Positions 40,103 through 49,260 are shown, counted from the stretch's first letter. The stretch is 64,000 nt of DNA from a bacterium (GCA_016712675.1 JADJQR010000011.1:124001-188000); one strand, 5' to 3'. Notes: generated by a model from the letters alone, not told the origin. Translations and numbers: made by a program.

Positions 40103-41445
40103 TCCACCAAGCCGTCGGCCCACGCGGTTGGCCTTGGATCGGATCGTTGCCAGCTTTCGTGCGCGATCCGCTGCGTTTTTGGACTCGGCTCGCAAACGGT
40201 TACGGCGGAGTCGCGCGCTACCGGATCGGGGCCGAGCAGCATTTTCTGATCAGCGATCCTCAAGGTATCGCGCACATTTTTCGGCACGATACCGTCCGCT
40301 ATTACCGAGGCAAGTATCACGATTTGCTGAAGCCCGCTTTCGGGGAAGGTCTGCTGACTTCAAACGACGAGCCGTGGCGACAGCAGCGACGGTTGATCCA
40401 ACCCCTTTTGACCAAACAGCGCGTTTCAAATTGGCTGGACATCGTCGTTTCGGCCACGGCGGCGACCATCGAGGCTTGGGGTGACCGGCGCGATGAGGCG
40501 CCGGTGGATTTTTTTGAGGGCATGGCACGGCTCGTACAGGAAATCAACGCCAAAGTTTTGTTCGGGCGCGCGTTGCCTTACCAAGCTCAGCCGGCTTTGT
40601 TGTCTTCGGTCAGCGCGATCAACGGTTCGCTGCTCCGGCAGGTCAAACGCGCCATGATCTGGGATGGAATGCTCAACCGGCTGCCGCTGCCCGATGTCCG
40701 CCGGTTTCGCGCGGCGGCGAACACGCTCCACCGGACGGTGGATCGGCTGACGGCGGAAAGCCGACCGCAGGTCGACGACGATTCGCTTTACGGGGGATTG
40801 ACGCGCGCCGCGAACGAAACGGGATCACCGCCGGAAACCTTCAAAATCCGCGATCAGCTGATTACTTTATTTTTGGCCGGCCACGAGACCACAGCCGTGG
40901 CGCTGGCTTGGATATTTTATTTTCTGACCGAACATAGCCCGTGGAGCGAGCGGCTTCACGGCGAAATCTCGACCGTGTTGGGTGATCGCACTCCGACGCT
41001 GGCGGACTTGAACCGGCTCGTTTTAACCCGACAAGTGATTGACGAGTCGCTCCGGCTGCGGCCGCCGGTCTATGCCATCGGTCGTCGCGCGCGTGTCGAC
41101 GACGAGGTGTGCGGGTGCCGGATACCGGCTGAATCTCCGGTCGTTGTCAGCCCTTACGTGATGCACCATCACCCAGCTTATTGGCATGAACCCGAGCGCT
41201 TCGAACCCGAGCGCTTCGAACCCGACAGGGTCGCGACGCGACCCGCCTTCTGCTATTTTCCGTTCGGAGGTGGACCCCACGTTTGCGTCGGCCAGCATCT
41301 GGGAATGATGGAGTTGCTGGCGGTCGTGGCGATGGTCGTGCGGGATTTCCGATTGACCGCTCCACCGGGGCGACGAGTCGCGCTTCAGCCTTGGATCACC
41401 TTGCGGCCGAAGCCGGACGTTCGCCTTTTTCTGGCGCGACGCTAG
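40099..41445 (+). CDS. Cytochrome P450
   Basis: 448 aa from a GTG at 40099 overlapping the receptor stop. I-helix AGHETTAVALAW near 258, K-helix ESLRLRPP (ExxR), and heme loop FPFGGGPHVCVGQHLG with the ligand Cys near 395. No N-terminal membrane anchor, so it is a soluble bacterial monooxygenase that needs ferredoxin and reductase from elsewhere. A short in-frame duplication gives PERFEPERFEPDR before the heme loop. In this operon it may oxidise the compound taken up by the receptor. The last 50 bp overlap the convergent kinase gene. Confidence 0.92.
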   Translation: MIHQAVGPRGWPWIGSLPAFVRDPLRFWTRLANGYGGVARYRIGAEQHFLISDPQGIAHIFRHDTVRYYRGKYHDLLKPAFGEGLLTSNDEPWRQQRRLIQPLLTKQRVSNWLDIVVSATAATIEAWGDRRDEAPVDFFEGMARLVQEINAKVLFGRALPYQAQPALLSSVSAINGSLLRQVKRAMIWDGMLNRLPLPDVRRFRAAANTLHRTVDRLTAESRPQVDDDSLYGGLTRAANETGSPPETFKIRDQLITLFLAGHETTAVALAWIFYFLTEHSPWSERLHGEISTVLGDRTPTLADLNRLVLTRQVIDESLRLRPPVYAIGRRARVDDEVCGCRIPAESPVVVSPYVMHHHPAYWHEPERFEPERFEPDRVATRPAFCYFPFGGGPHVCVGQHLGMMELLAVVAMVVRDFRLTAPPGRRVALQPWITLRPKPDVRLFLARR

Positions 41446-43018
41446 CTCGGGCGGAAACGGGAAGAGATATGTCAACCCGAAACCGCGAACCCCGACCTGG
41501 CGCGCTCTCCAACACCAGCGTCGCGCCCAGCAGGTCGCAGTGGTTTTTCACGATCGCCAACCCCAGCCCGATCCCGCCTTGTCCGGGCGTTCGGTGCCGG
41601 GCGGCTTGATGGAACGGTTCGAAGATTCGAACGCGCTGGTCCTCGTCGATGCCGGCACCCGTGTCCGTCACCTCAATCGTCAGGTTTTCGAGCGTGTGGC
41701 TCGCGGCCAGCGTCACCGTGCCATGCCGCGTGAACTTGCAGGCGTTATCTAGCAGATTGCGGGTAATTTGCCGCAGTTTTTCCTCGTCCATGAGAATGGT
41801 TCGTCCCACATCTGAAAGGAAAATCAAATGGTTGCCATTACGCTCGGCCAGCGGTTTCACGGTTGAAACCACTTGGGCCAGCAGCGCCGCAAGATCGACG
41901 TTTTCCAGTTTGACATCGCGCTTGCCCGCTTCGATGCGCGCGATCTGCAACACTTGATCGACTTGGGTCTTCAATTCGGAGGCGGACGCGAGAGCATTGC
42001 TCAAACCGTCCGACAAATTCTCGTGCGTTTCTTGATCGAGATCGTCCCGCGCGAACTTCAGCTCCTGGGCGCAAAGTTGCATATAGCCCATGAGCGAATT
42101 GAGGGGGGTGCGCATTTCGTGGGTTATGGTGGAGAGAAAGGCATCCTTGTGGCGCTTGGCGGTCAAGGCCGCATCGAGCGCCAAGCGTAGCTCGCGGGTT
42201 CGCTCCGCCACTTGGGTCGCCAGGTCGGCCCGGCTGTCTTCAAGCAATTTCCGGTGTTGGTTCAGCTGGTCCAATAGCGCGTTGAACGCGATGCCGATTT
42301 CTCGAATTTCCCCCGGGCCTGCGGTGGCGGCGCGGATGCCGGGCACGCCCGCTTTCAAAGATCGCATGACCTCAGCAAGCCGGTTGAGAGGCTCGGTCAG
42401 GCGACGCAACAAGCGCCGGAGCGCCAGCAGGGCCGAGACGGTCAAACCCAACGTCACCAACCCGTTTAACGCGAACAGGGTTTGCCGCATTTGCGCCAGC
42501 GGCGCCTTGCGCCAAGCGACCCCCACGTAGCCGAGCAACCGGGGCGTTTCCGAGGTCGCGGTCGGCGAGTCCGCTTCTTTCCCCAGCCGCACCGGCGCGA
42601 TGAAGTACCATCCGTCGCCATCTTCGTGATACAGAGCGGCGGTCGGCTCTCCCGCGCCGTCGGACGATCCGGCTGAAAGCGGAGGCGGCCAAGGCACATC
42701 GGCGGCCGACGACACCCAAATGCTTCGGTCGGGCCTGTACATCGCGGCCTGACGCACGCCCGGAAAGGCGGTGATCCGGCCGACGCGCTCGCGGGCCGCA
42801 TCGTCGGACCCCCCCAGAAAGACCACGGCGCTTTCTCTGGCAAACAAGGCGCTCAATTCGCCGAAATAGAGCAAACCCAAGGACTCCAGCCGCCACCCCA
42901 GGAAGCCGTTGGTGACGAAGACGATGGCCGAGGCGAGAGCGACGAGCCCCACCGTCGCGAAAGCGAGCAGCTGGCGCTCGAATCGACCCGTTAAAACATA
43001 GCGTCTGATCCGTGGCAT
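41396..43018 (-). CDS. Sensor histidine kinase
   Basis: 540 aa, ATG at 43018, 5 bp after the binding-protein stop. Two membrane helices (~20-40, ~180-200) border a periplasmic domain. Then HAMP, a coiled coil, HisKA with STITHEMRTPLNSLMGY (His near 302), and a HATPase with NLLDNACKFT, DTGAGID and GQGGIGLGLAI. It is transcribed toward the P450 with a 50-bp tail overlap. With the upstream ABC-type binding protein it probably forms a periplasmic ligand sensor that phosphorylates the two-receiver regulator. Confidence 0.9.
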   Translation of the reverse strand: MPRIRRYVLTGRFERQLLAFATVGLVALASAIVFVTNGFLGWRLESLGLLYFGELSALFARESAVVFLGGSDDAARERVGRITAFPGVRQAAMYRPDRSIWVSSAADVPWPPPLSAGSSDGAGEPTAALYHEDGDGWYFIAPVRLGKEADSPTATSETPRLLGYVGVAWRKAPLAQMRQTLFALNGLVTLGLTVSALLALRRLLRRLTEPLNRLAEVMRSLKAGVPGIRAATAGPGEIREIGIAFNALLDQLNQHRKLLEDSRADLATQVAERTRELRLALDAALTAKRHKDAFLSTITHEMRTPLNSLMGYMQLCAQELKFARDDLDQETHENLSDGLSNALASASELKTQVDQVLQIARIEAGKRDVKLENVDLAALLAQVVSTVKPLAERNGNHLIFLSDVGRTILMDEEKLRQITRNLLDNACKFTRHGTVTLAASHTLENLTIEVTDTGAGIDEDQRVRIFEPFHQAARHRTPGQGGIGLGLAIVKNHCDLLGATLVLESAPGRGSRFRVDISLPVSARASVAPEKGERPASAAR

Positions 43019-43023
43019 GGCGT

Positions 43024-43980
43024 TCACCAAGGGGGCAACACCAGATCGAACTCCCGTTCGAGGGGTTGGTCGATCCGCAGCGCGAGATGGGTGGCGATTT
43101 TGAGGTTGATGGCGCGCTTGACCGCGCGCAAAGGCTCGATGGCGGGCGCGGCATCCCGCGCCTGGAGGGCCAGTTCCGCCAACCGGCCGCCCAGCCGCCG
43201 ATTGTCGGGATAGAGCGCGAACAGCGCTCCGCGATGGACGTGGTGCAAACTGTTGGTGAACAGCACCAAAGACCGTCGCCAACTTTTTTCGACCAGCGCC
43301 GGCAGCACGGCACTAGGATCGACCAATTGCGGGTTGGCGATCAACCACAGCGCGTCCGTATCCGGATCGGCGGTTTCAAACACATGCGCGAACTGGCGCC
43401 AGGCGGTTTTGGCGTCGCTCGCGGGGAGCGGCGTCAAAGACAAGCCACCCGTCCGGGCGGCGGCGTGGGCGAGGTCGACCAGCCAACGCTCGGACGCGGG
43501 ATCAAAAACGACCCAAATTCGCCGCTTGGTGGGGGCCAGTTGCCGCAGCGTGGCGAACAGCAGGGCCGGATCGACGGCGAGGCTCACGCCACGCGCCTTC
43601 GGGCGAGTTTGCGGGGATGCGTCCAGCGCGCCGACGATCCACGGTTTTTTCGCGGGACGGGCCTCGTAGTAGTCGGCGGCGACGCGCCCCAACGTGATGA
43701 CGGCATCGGGCGCGAGCCGGTCGATCCAGCGATCGAGGGCGACCGTGTCAAGTTCGGGCGGTAGCGCGTAACGGTGGACGGTCTGCGGGGGTAACCCGCC
43801 CTCGATCCCCTCGAGGATTTCCGCGAACAGCGCGCGGTAAGGTGCGGCGGCTTCGGGATAGAGCACGGCGACGGTCAAAGCCGACGCGCTGCGCGCGATG
43901 GCGACGGACAAAACGGCCGCCATCAACATCCATCTTGTCGTCCGAACGACCGTTCGGTGGAAAACGTGAGGACCCATCAT
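43024..43980 (-). CDS. Periplasmic ABC-type substrate-binding protein (sensor partner)
   Basis: 318 aa. Signal peptide (LMAAVLSVAIARSASA). The mature part has the ABC_sub_bind (TrpX-like) plan: VAVLYPEAAAPYRALFAEI, PDAVITLGRVAADYY, KRRIWVVFDPASERW and a long WLIANPQLVDPSAVL. No permease or ATPase gene is near, so it is probably not for transport but presents ligand to the kinase encoded 5 bp downstream. 43981-44093 holds no gene. Confidence 0.75.
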   Translation of the reverse strand: MMGPHVFHRTVVRTTRWMLMAAVLSVAIARSASALTVAVLYPEAAAPYRALFAEILEGIEGGLPPQTVHRYALPPELDTVALDRWIDRLAPDAVITLGRVAADYYEARPAKKPWIVGALDASPQTRPKARGVSLAVDPALLFATLRQLAPTKRRIWVVFDPASERWLVDLAHAAARTGGLSLTPLPASDAKTAWRQFAHVFETADPDTDALWLIANPQLVDPSAVLPALVEKSWRRSLVLFTNSLHHVHRGALFALYPDNRRLGGRLAELALQARDAAPAIEPLRAVKRAINLKIATHLALRIDQPLEREFDLVLPPW

Positions 43981-44093
43981 CCTGTGGCGAACTATCCGAC
44001 TTTCCGGTTCGAGTTCCGAGCGATCAAAAATGGGTCAGCAGATGGGGGCGGCTTTTGAAATCATGCGCCTTTGAGAGGGCTGGCGATGAGCGC

Positions 44094-45119
44094 TCAAAGC
44101 GAAGGATCTTCCTGAATGCCTTTCTTTTTCTTGAGCTTGTCCAATATCGGCTCCATATCGGCCGCTTTGATGCCGCATTGCAGCCAATATTGGTTGCGGC
44201 GCTGGTCGGGGCCGGCGATCCACGTCAGCAAGGCCCGCAGCGTACGGGCGCAAATCTCGGCTTGCCGAACGGCGTTGACGACGGCTTTTGCCAGCATCAT
44301 TTCCTGCACGACGGTCAGGGCCGCGTCCACCGGATCGGATCGCCCGGCTTTCCGGTTGCCCTCCTTGCGGTTCATCTTGTCGAAAAAGTCGAGCGTGCGG
44401 TCGGTGGGATAAAGCGCCAGACCGATCAAGGCCGCCGCCACCACGCCGCTGTAAAACGGGTTCGGTTGCGGGTCGATCCCGTCGAGCAGCACCAGTTCGT
44501 CTTTGAACACCGCCACGGCGCGGAACAAGTCTAGCTCCGGACGACGGCGGCTTTGCTGGGTGCGGGCCGCGCCGCGCAGGGCGATGTTCAAAGCGTCGCC
44601 CAACAAGCCGTCTCGCAGCCGCTTGGATCGCGGTTCGATGCCGCATTCCCGATAGCCCGCGAACACTTCGTCGTTCCGGTTCTTGGCGGCGCTGGCGCTG
44701 TCGAAAATCGCGTACAAGCGGTCCAGCTCGGCGCGGTCGGCGACGCGGTAGAGGGTGACGTGCACGCGCTCGGGCCGGGGCAGTTTCCCTTGCGCCCACA
44801 GGTGCGCGCGGGTGTGGCCGTCCACCTTGTAACAGGTCTCGCCCAGCCTTGCGGCGACCGTGTGGCTCAGGTGATCGGCGACCGCTCCGCCCGCCCGTCG
44901 GGCAAATTTGAGGTGAGGCGCGTTGGCGTGACGGCGCGTGTTGCGCTGGTGCGGGTGATCGGGTAGCGCGATCCAATCCTCGACCGGCATTTCGAAGGTC
45001 TCAATGCGCGAAGCCGTTTCCGATGGCACCCGAAATTCGGAAAGGCGAAAGGCTCCGACCGGGACTGCGGGCGAAACATCGACGGCGGCGGCGGTTTTCC
45101 GCGCGGTTTTTCTAACCAC
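44094..45119 (-). CDS. ParB/sulfiredoxin-like domain protein
   Basis: 341 aa from a GTG at 45119 after GAGG. The middle holds a ParB-N/Srx-like motif KVDGHTRAHLWAQGKLPRPE followed by VTLYRVADRAELDRLYAIFD. No HTH of partition ParB is seen; the C-terminal half is helical with Lys-rich end (LDKLKKKKGIQEDPSL). Similar stand-alone proteins occur in phages and plasmids with unknown role; a CTP- or nucleic-acid-dependent switch is possible. It is preceded by an AT-rich promoter region. Confidence 0.55.
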   Translation of the reverse strand: MVRKTARKTAAAVDVSPAVPVGAFRLSEFRVPSETASRIETFEMPVEDWIALPDHPHQRNTRRHANAPHLKFARRAGGAVADHLSHTVAARLGETCYKVDGHTRAHLWAQGKLPRPERVHVTLYRVADRAELDRLYAIFDSASAAKNRNDEVFAGYRECGIEPRSKRLRDGLLGDALNIALRGAARTQQSRRRPELDLFRAVAVFKDELVLLDGIDPQPNPFYSGVVAAALIGLALYPTDRTLDFFDKMNRKEGNRKAGRSDPVDAALTVVQEMMLAKAVVNAVRQAEICARTLRALLTWIAGPDQRRNQYWLQCGIKAADMEPILDKLKKKKGIQEDPSL

Positions 45120-45483
45120 AAGCGCATCCTCGCAACGGGTTAATTTTATCAGACCTGTAGTATAACCATTGATCCTAAAAAAAAGCAGCGTATGCAGATT
45201 GCGACAAAATCGAATGATCTGCTATCATCAATCTGACAAAACCTAATAATAAGGCGAAGCAGGATGCATTAACTATTTGATAATCGCTCTTAAAAAGAGT
45301 GGGGGAGGCCTCATGGGTGCCCGCGCGCCATTGGATCGTGCCACGACAAGTTTTTCGGCCGTCAACCGCTTCCGGAAGCGGCAGGCCGGTGCTATAGTGA
45401 AAGGTATTCAAGAAAGCGGCTCCGGCGAAGATATCAATCTCCCCCGAAGCCTGACCAGTAACGACCTAGCAAAGAGGTCCGTC
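45120..45483. promoter_or_regulatory. Divergent AT-rich intergenic region with palindrome
   Basis: No gene. 45130-45260 is AT-rich and should drive the minus-strand gene. CCGCTTCC-GGAAGCGG at 45366-45381 is a perfect 16-bp palindrome ending 10 bp before a good -10 box, TATAGT (45392-45397). That arrangement fits an operator over the promoter of the 45484 operon. Confidence 0.5.
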
Positions 45484-45879
45484 ATGGCTATAAAGCTCAA
45501 CCGCGGCCGCCCGGCCGCGTCCCGCCCCGAACCCGCCGGATATTCCGGTTCCGCTTTCCGCCCCTTCGATCCCCTCGCGCCCGACGCGCGCTTGCACGTC
45601 CAGCTCGACGCGCTGGACGCGATCCACGAAGCGCTTCAAGCGCTGGCCGCCGAGTGGCCGGGCGCGGGCGAGTCGGCCGCCGTCTCGCGGCCCGCCTGCG
45701 GCGCGTTTCTCCTCCATCTTGACGTGTGCCGCTTCCGGCGCGAGCTGGCCGCCCTGACGGGCGCGTGCGGCGCGCTGGCGCGGCGGACCAGGGCGCGGCT
45801 GGACCGCGCCCGGCCCGGGCTGGAAACGCTTCGCGGCTTGGCTCGCAAGGCTGAGGAGGTGGCGCATGGACATCACTGA
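45484..45879 (+). CDS. Hypothetical helical protein
   Basis: 131 aa, ATG 45484 after AGAGG. N-terminal basic and disordered (~1-35), then mostly helices: LHVQLDALDAIHEALQALAA and LDRARPGLETLRGLARKAEE. No family recognised. It begins a three-gene operon (next genes overlap or follow at once) behind the palindrome-controlled promoter. A small regulatory or structural protein is likely. Confidence 0.55.
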   Translation: MAIKLNRGRPAASRPEPAGYSGSAFRPFDPLAPDARLHVQLDALDAIHEALQALAAEWPGAGESAAVSRPACGAFLLHLDVCRFRRELAALTGACGALARRTRARLDRARPGLETLRGLARKAEEVAHGHH

Positions 45880-46054
45880 CCTCCCCGACGACACCGGCCT
45901 GTTCTTTGACGATCCCGAGGCCGACCGGCGTTTGGGCGGCGTAGAAGAGTTTATCAGAAACACGGTTCACGCCCTCGCGAGGCCGTTGTTCGCGCGCGGT
46001 CAAACGCCGAAGGTCGAACGGGTCGCGCGAACGAATCAGATTTCAGGGGTTTGA
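45866..46054 (+). CDS. Small acidic hypothetical protein
   Basis: 62 aa, ATG 45866 after a strong AGGAGG; overlaps the preceding gene by 14 bp. The first half is acidic (MDITDLPDDTGLFFDDPEAD), the second amphipathic and basic. No family recognised. Confidence 0.5.
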   Translation: MDITDLPDDTGLFFDDPEADRRLGGVEEFIRNTVHALARPLFARGQTPKVERVARTNQISGV

Positions 46055-46056
46055 CC

Positions 46057-46395
46057 ATGCGAGACACCCCGGATAATCGTCGTGCGCCCGCTCGTCGGGA
46101 TCGGCGACAACGCCTGATACGGCGGATCGCCTACGATCTCTGGTGCCTCCAAGAAAACCGGCTGAGCGATACCCTCCCTTTAAAGGGATTCGATGCCCTG
46201 GTGGCCGAGTTTCGGTTGCGGAATCCCGCCTTGGAAGACGCGGTTGTCAGAGAAGGGGCGGCGCTGTTTCTGAAGGTCCAGATCGAGGGTCAGCGCGCGC
46301 GGGTCATGCAACGGGAACGGTTGCTGTTTTGTATCGTCGTCCGATCCGCCGGGCACCCCATCGCGCCTTCTGGCCAAACGCCGGTGCCCGGGTGA
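46057..46395 (+). CDS. Hypothetical protein
   Basis: 112 aa, ATG 46057, 2 bp after the preceding stop. Basic N-terminus (DNRRAPARRDRRQRLIRRIA), then a compact helical part LKGFDALVAEFRLRNPALED. No family recognised. Third gene of the small operon. Confidence 0.5.
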   Translation: MRDTPDNRRAPARRDRRQRLIRRIAYDLWCLQENRLSDTLPLKGFDALVAEFRLRNPALEDAVVREGAALFLKVQIEGQRARVMQRERLLFCIVVRSAGHPIAPSGQTPVPG

Positions 46396-46776
46396 TGAAC
46401 GGCGAGCCATCGCGGCGAAACCGCGCGAGCGCGGCCAACGCCCGTTTCCGTGGGCTTGTGCGACACCGCCATCAGGCCGCTATAATGGGAGAAGTGCCCG
46501 GGCGGTGCCGTAGGCGCGCGCCGCCGCCGACCACCCTAACCAAACCCAAACGAGGCCCGACCGATAGAAAACTGAAAAACCGCCGGCCCCAAAACCGAGA
46601 AACCCCCGCGTTGTGAGCGCGGGGGTTCCAGGGGAGTCTTGCAAGTCGACCGCCGCCAGCCCGTCCAGAGAGGACGACAATCGGAATTCATTGAGTGAAT
46701 CCTGATTATAGCGGGCCCGAAGCGACTTGCAAGACCTCTCCCGAAGATTTGTTTGCCCGAAACGAGGAGACTCTTG
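46396..46776 (+). other. Rep-upstream control region
   Basis: No gene before 46777. A -10 box TATAAT at 46481-46486 reads toward Rep. AACCCCCGC / GCGGGGGTT at 46601-46627 is a 9-bp-stem terminator-like hairpin. GTCTTGCAAGTCG (46636-46648) and CGACTTGCAAGAC (46723-46735) form a perfect 13-bp inverted repeat about 75 bp apart, with a smaller GGAATTCA / TGAATCC hairpin between. Such a structured leader fits attenuation or countertranscript control of replication. Confidence 0.45.
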
Positions 46777-46881
46777 ATGAACGCGCCCTTTCGCCCGCAC
46801 CCCTGCCCCACCCGCGCGACGTCGGCCGGCCTTGAACGGCCCCGATACGACCCGCGCCGTAGCGCCCCCGTGACCGCCTGA
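46777..46881 (+). CDS. Leader peptide ORF before Rep
   Basis: 34 aa, ATG 46777 with GAGGAGA seven bases upstream, the best ribosome site in the region. The product is Arg/Pro-rich (MNAPFRPHPCPTRATSAGLE...). It is in the same frame as Rep, ending at TGA 46879-46881. So it is either a coupled leader, as in several RepA operons, or the true Rep start cut by a nonsense codon. Confidence 0.4.
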   Translation: MNAPFRPHPCPTRATSAGLERPRYDPRRSAPVTA

Positions 46882-46953
46882 CGGTTCGGGCGGCGCGCCC
46901 GCGCCGGCCGCGTTTCCCGCGCGCCGGTGGTCCGCGCCGGCCACTTCACGGCC

Positions 46954-47964
46954 ATGTCGCCACCCCCCCCCAGGCAACCCGCCGTCGCGGCCGGCGCGGG
47001 CGCGCTCGCGTCCTGCCCTGCACCGCTCGCGGCCCTGCCGTGGGGCAACCGCTGCGGGCACGTCCCGCGCGCGCCGCGCTTTCGGGTGACCCTGCCCCCG
47101 GAGGCCAACCCCGGCCGCCCGGCGCTGATCGGCAAGGCCATCGGCAAGTTGCGCCAGTATTACGACACCCCGCGCGAGGGGCGCTGGGACGCCTTGAGCC
47201 AGGGCGAGCGCCACGCGCGCTTGGCGCGCCAAATCGGGGCCGCCGGCGGCGCGGGGACCGAGGCGGGCCGGCGCCTGGCCGGGCGCCTGGCGCGCTGGCG
47301 CCAGCAGCGCAGCGAGCGCCGGGAAGCCTTGATCGGCGTCCTGGTGCTGCTGTTGCACTACACCGACATCCCGACCTTGACCGTCGCCGTCCCGGCCGGC
47401 GGCGGCTGGCTGGGGCTGAGCGCGCCTTGGGTCGCCGGCCGCACCGGCCTGTCGCTATCGCGGGTCAAGCGGGCGCTGGCGACGCTCGCCCGCTCGGCGT
47501 GGCTGTCCAACACCGGCCGGGGCCGGCAGTTCGACGCCCGGCGACGCCGCTTCGTCGGCACCGGCTGGGGACCGGTGCGGCGGCTGTCGTTCCGGCTGAT
47601 CCGGGCGCTCGGCCTGGAGGTGTCGTGGGCGCAGGCCCAGCGCAAGGCGCGCAAGCCCGACGCTCGCCGCCCGGTATCCGGCTCGCCCGATGCGCAGGCC
47701 GACGCTGGGCGCTGGCGCGCGCCCGTCAGCGACGCCCTTCCCCAGCCCGCGCCTTCCCCCGGCGCGTCGCTGGAAAGCCAGCGCGCCCACGCCCGCGCGC
47801 TGCGCCAAGCGCTGGCCTCACCCGCCGCCCGCCAAGCCCAAACCGATCCCGCCGCACATCAAACCGCCCTCGCGCGCAACCGGCGGATGGCCGAGCTGGC
47901 GGCGCAGGGCCTCTCGCCCGCCGAAATCCGCCGGCGCCTGGACGACGCCCCGCAGCCGCCTTAA
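46954..47964 (+). CDS. Plasmid replication initiator-like protein
   Basis: 336 aa from ATG 46954 (a GTG at 46927 is also possible). The conserved-looking part begins near RAPRFRVTLPPEANPGRPAL. A winged-helix core follows: REALIGVLVLLLHYTDIPTL, then GWLGLSAPWVAGRTGLSLSR and VKRALATLARSAWLSN, the pattern of RepA-type initiators (helix, 'L-V beta', HTH). The C-terminal 120 residues are Ala/Pro/Gln-rich and end with another HTH-like LAAQGLSPAEIRRRLDD. The partition genes 2-4 kb downstream support a replicon. Identity as Rep is moderate. Confidence 0.5.
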   Translation: MSPPPPRQPAVAAGAGALASCPAPLAALPWGNRCGHVPRAPRFRVTLPPEANPGRPALIGKAIGKLRQYYDTPREGRWDALSQGERHARLARQIGAAGGAGTEAGRRLAGRLARWRQQRSERREALIGVLVLLLHYTDIPTLTVAVPAGGGWLGLSAPWVAGRTGLSLSRVKRALATLARSAWLSNTGRGRQFDARRRRFVGTGWGPVRRLSFRLIRALGLEVSWAQAQRKARKPDARRPVSGSPDAQADAGRWRAPVSDALPQPAPSPGASLESQRAHARALRQALASPAARQAQTDPAAHQTALARNRRMAELAAQGLSPAEIRRRLDDAPQPP

Positions 47965-48495
47965 AACCGCTTCCAAGCTTTCGATTTCCTCCCGACCCGA
48001 CCCCCGATCCAGCGACCGGAGAATGCCCCTCGCGTCGCGTGCACCTTTTTGGACCCTCCACCCGCTCAAACCCCATTCAAAAACCGCGTTGTCGGCGCCC
48101 AAACGCCCCAGCCGCGCGCCGCGCGACCACCCGAAACGAGCGCGACCGCCGAGCACGTCGTCCCGGCTGCGCGTGGCGAAAAATTAAGTGTTCCGACGAA
48201 AAAACCCAACGGCTTGATGGTGTGGAGAGTTTCGGGGAAGCGGACCGCGCGGCATCGCCGTTCCGGGCCGGATCGCGCCCACGCGACAATAAGTGTTCCG
48301 CTCGACCGCCTTAAGTGATCGCTATAATCGGTTTGTTTTTTTAATCGGTTTTTTTATAGAAGCGCGGACGAAAAAAGAACCCGCAGCGCCACGGACCCGC
48401 TAACGCCGTTAGAACGCGAAGCGCCAACCCCGTTCGTTCAAAGCCAGCCACAGCCCACGCGGCGACAGCCCCGAACCACGTCCGGAGAACCCACA
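47965..48495 (+). other. Gene-free region before the second ProQ/FinO gene
   Basis: No convincing gene. TAAGTGTTCCG occurs twice (48185-48195, 48290-48300) and a third related TTAAGTGATCGC follows at 48311. TATAAT at 48323-48328 is a good -10 box for the ProQ gene. The repeats may be binding sites at the promoter or iterons. Confidence 0.4.
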
Positions 48496-49254
48496 ATGAG
48501 CCGCCGCGACAAGCGTGAGGTCAACGATGTCCACCGCCTGCTGATGGAGCGCTACCCGAAAACGTTCCCGAAAAACTACGACCTGATCGTGCCTTTGAAA
48601 ACCGGCGTCCTCGCCGACCTCACCCAGCGGCTGCCCGACGTGAACCCCACCCTCTTGCGCCGGGCGCTCGCCAACCACACTGCCCGCGACGGCTACCTGC
48701 TGGCCCTGATCCACCATCGCGGCGACCGGCGCTACGACTTGGAAGGCCACCCGGTTGGGACCGTGACCCCGCAGGAGCGCGCCGAAGCCCTCAAAAAACT
48801 GGACGCCTCGACCGCGCGCGGCCAGGCCAAAGCCGAGCGGGTGCGCACCCACAAGGAACGGGAAGAACAGCGCCGCCAACAGCGCGAGACCGAGCGGAAA
48901 AACCGGGAAGCCAAGGCCGCCCGCAAGGCGGCCCACGAACTCAAAATGCGGGAAGTCGCCGCCCACAAGGCGGCGCTGGAAGCCCAAGGGATCAAAGCGG
49001 AGTCGCGCTCGGAGCGCAAGCGGCGGCTGATCCGCGAGGCGGCGGCCCGCGCGGACAGGCGCGCGAGCGCCGGCCAGGCCGCCCCGGCGACAACCGCCCC
49101 CCCGTCGCGCCCGCCCGCGCCGACACCCCCCTCGCCACCCACCGCGACCCCCTACCCTCCCCTGCGGCTCAAGCCGAAAGCGGAAGGGCCTTCGGTCACG
49201 GTCGAGTTTAAAAAGCGACGGCGGCCTGTTCCCCCCGATAGCACATCCGATTAA
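48496..49254 (+). CDS. ProQ/FinO-family RNA chaperone (copy 2)
   Basis: 252 aa, ATG 48496 after GGAGA. ProQ/FinO domain at ~8-105: VNDVHRLLMERYPKTFPK, VPLKTGVLADLTQRLPD, LLRRALANHTARDGYLLALI and DRRYDLEGHPVGTV. A long charged helix with KAERVRTHKEREEQRRQQRE follows, then a Pro-rich stretch and a basic end KKRRRPVP. It shares only the domain plan with copy 1, so they are old paralogs. On plasmids such proteins often control replication or transfer RNAs; the Rep leader upstream is a possible target. Confidence 0.85.
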   Translation: MSRRDKREVNDVHRLLMERYPKTFPKNYDLIVPLKTGVLADLTQRLPDVNPTLLRRALANHTARDGYLLALIHHRGDRRYDLEGHPVGTVTPQERAEALKKLDASTARGQAKAERVRTHKEREEQRRQQRETERKNREAKAARKAAHELKMREVAAHKAALEAQGIKAESRSERKRRLIREAAARADRRASAGQAAPATTAPPSRPPAPTPPSPPTATPYPPLRLKPKAEGPSVTVEFKKRRRPVPPDSTSD

Positions 49255-49260
49255 ACTCGC

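Noticed and set aside
45130-45260. tRNA or small RNA gene in the AT-rich gap
   Set aside because: No cloverleaf or clear terminator could be drawn; it is better explained as promoter DNA.
46143-46616. 157-codon + frame over the Rep-upstream region
   Set aside because: Overlaps the 46057 gene in another frame, rich in Arg/Pro, no start signal.
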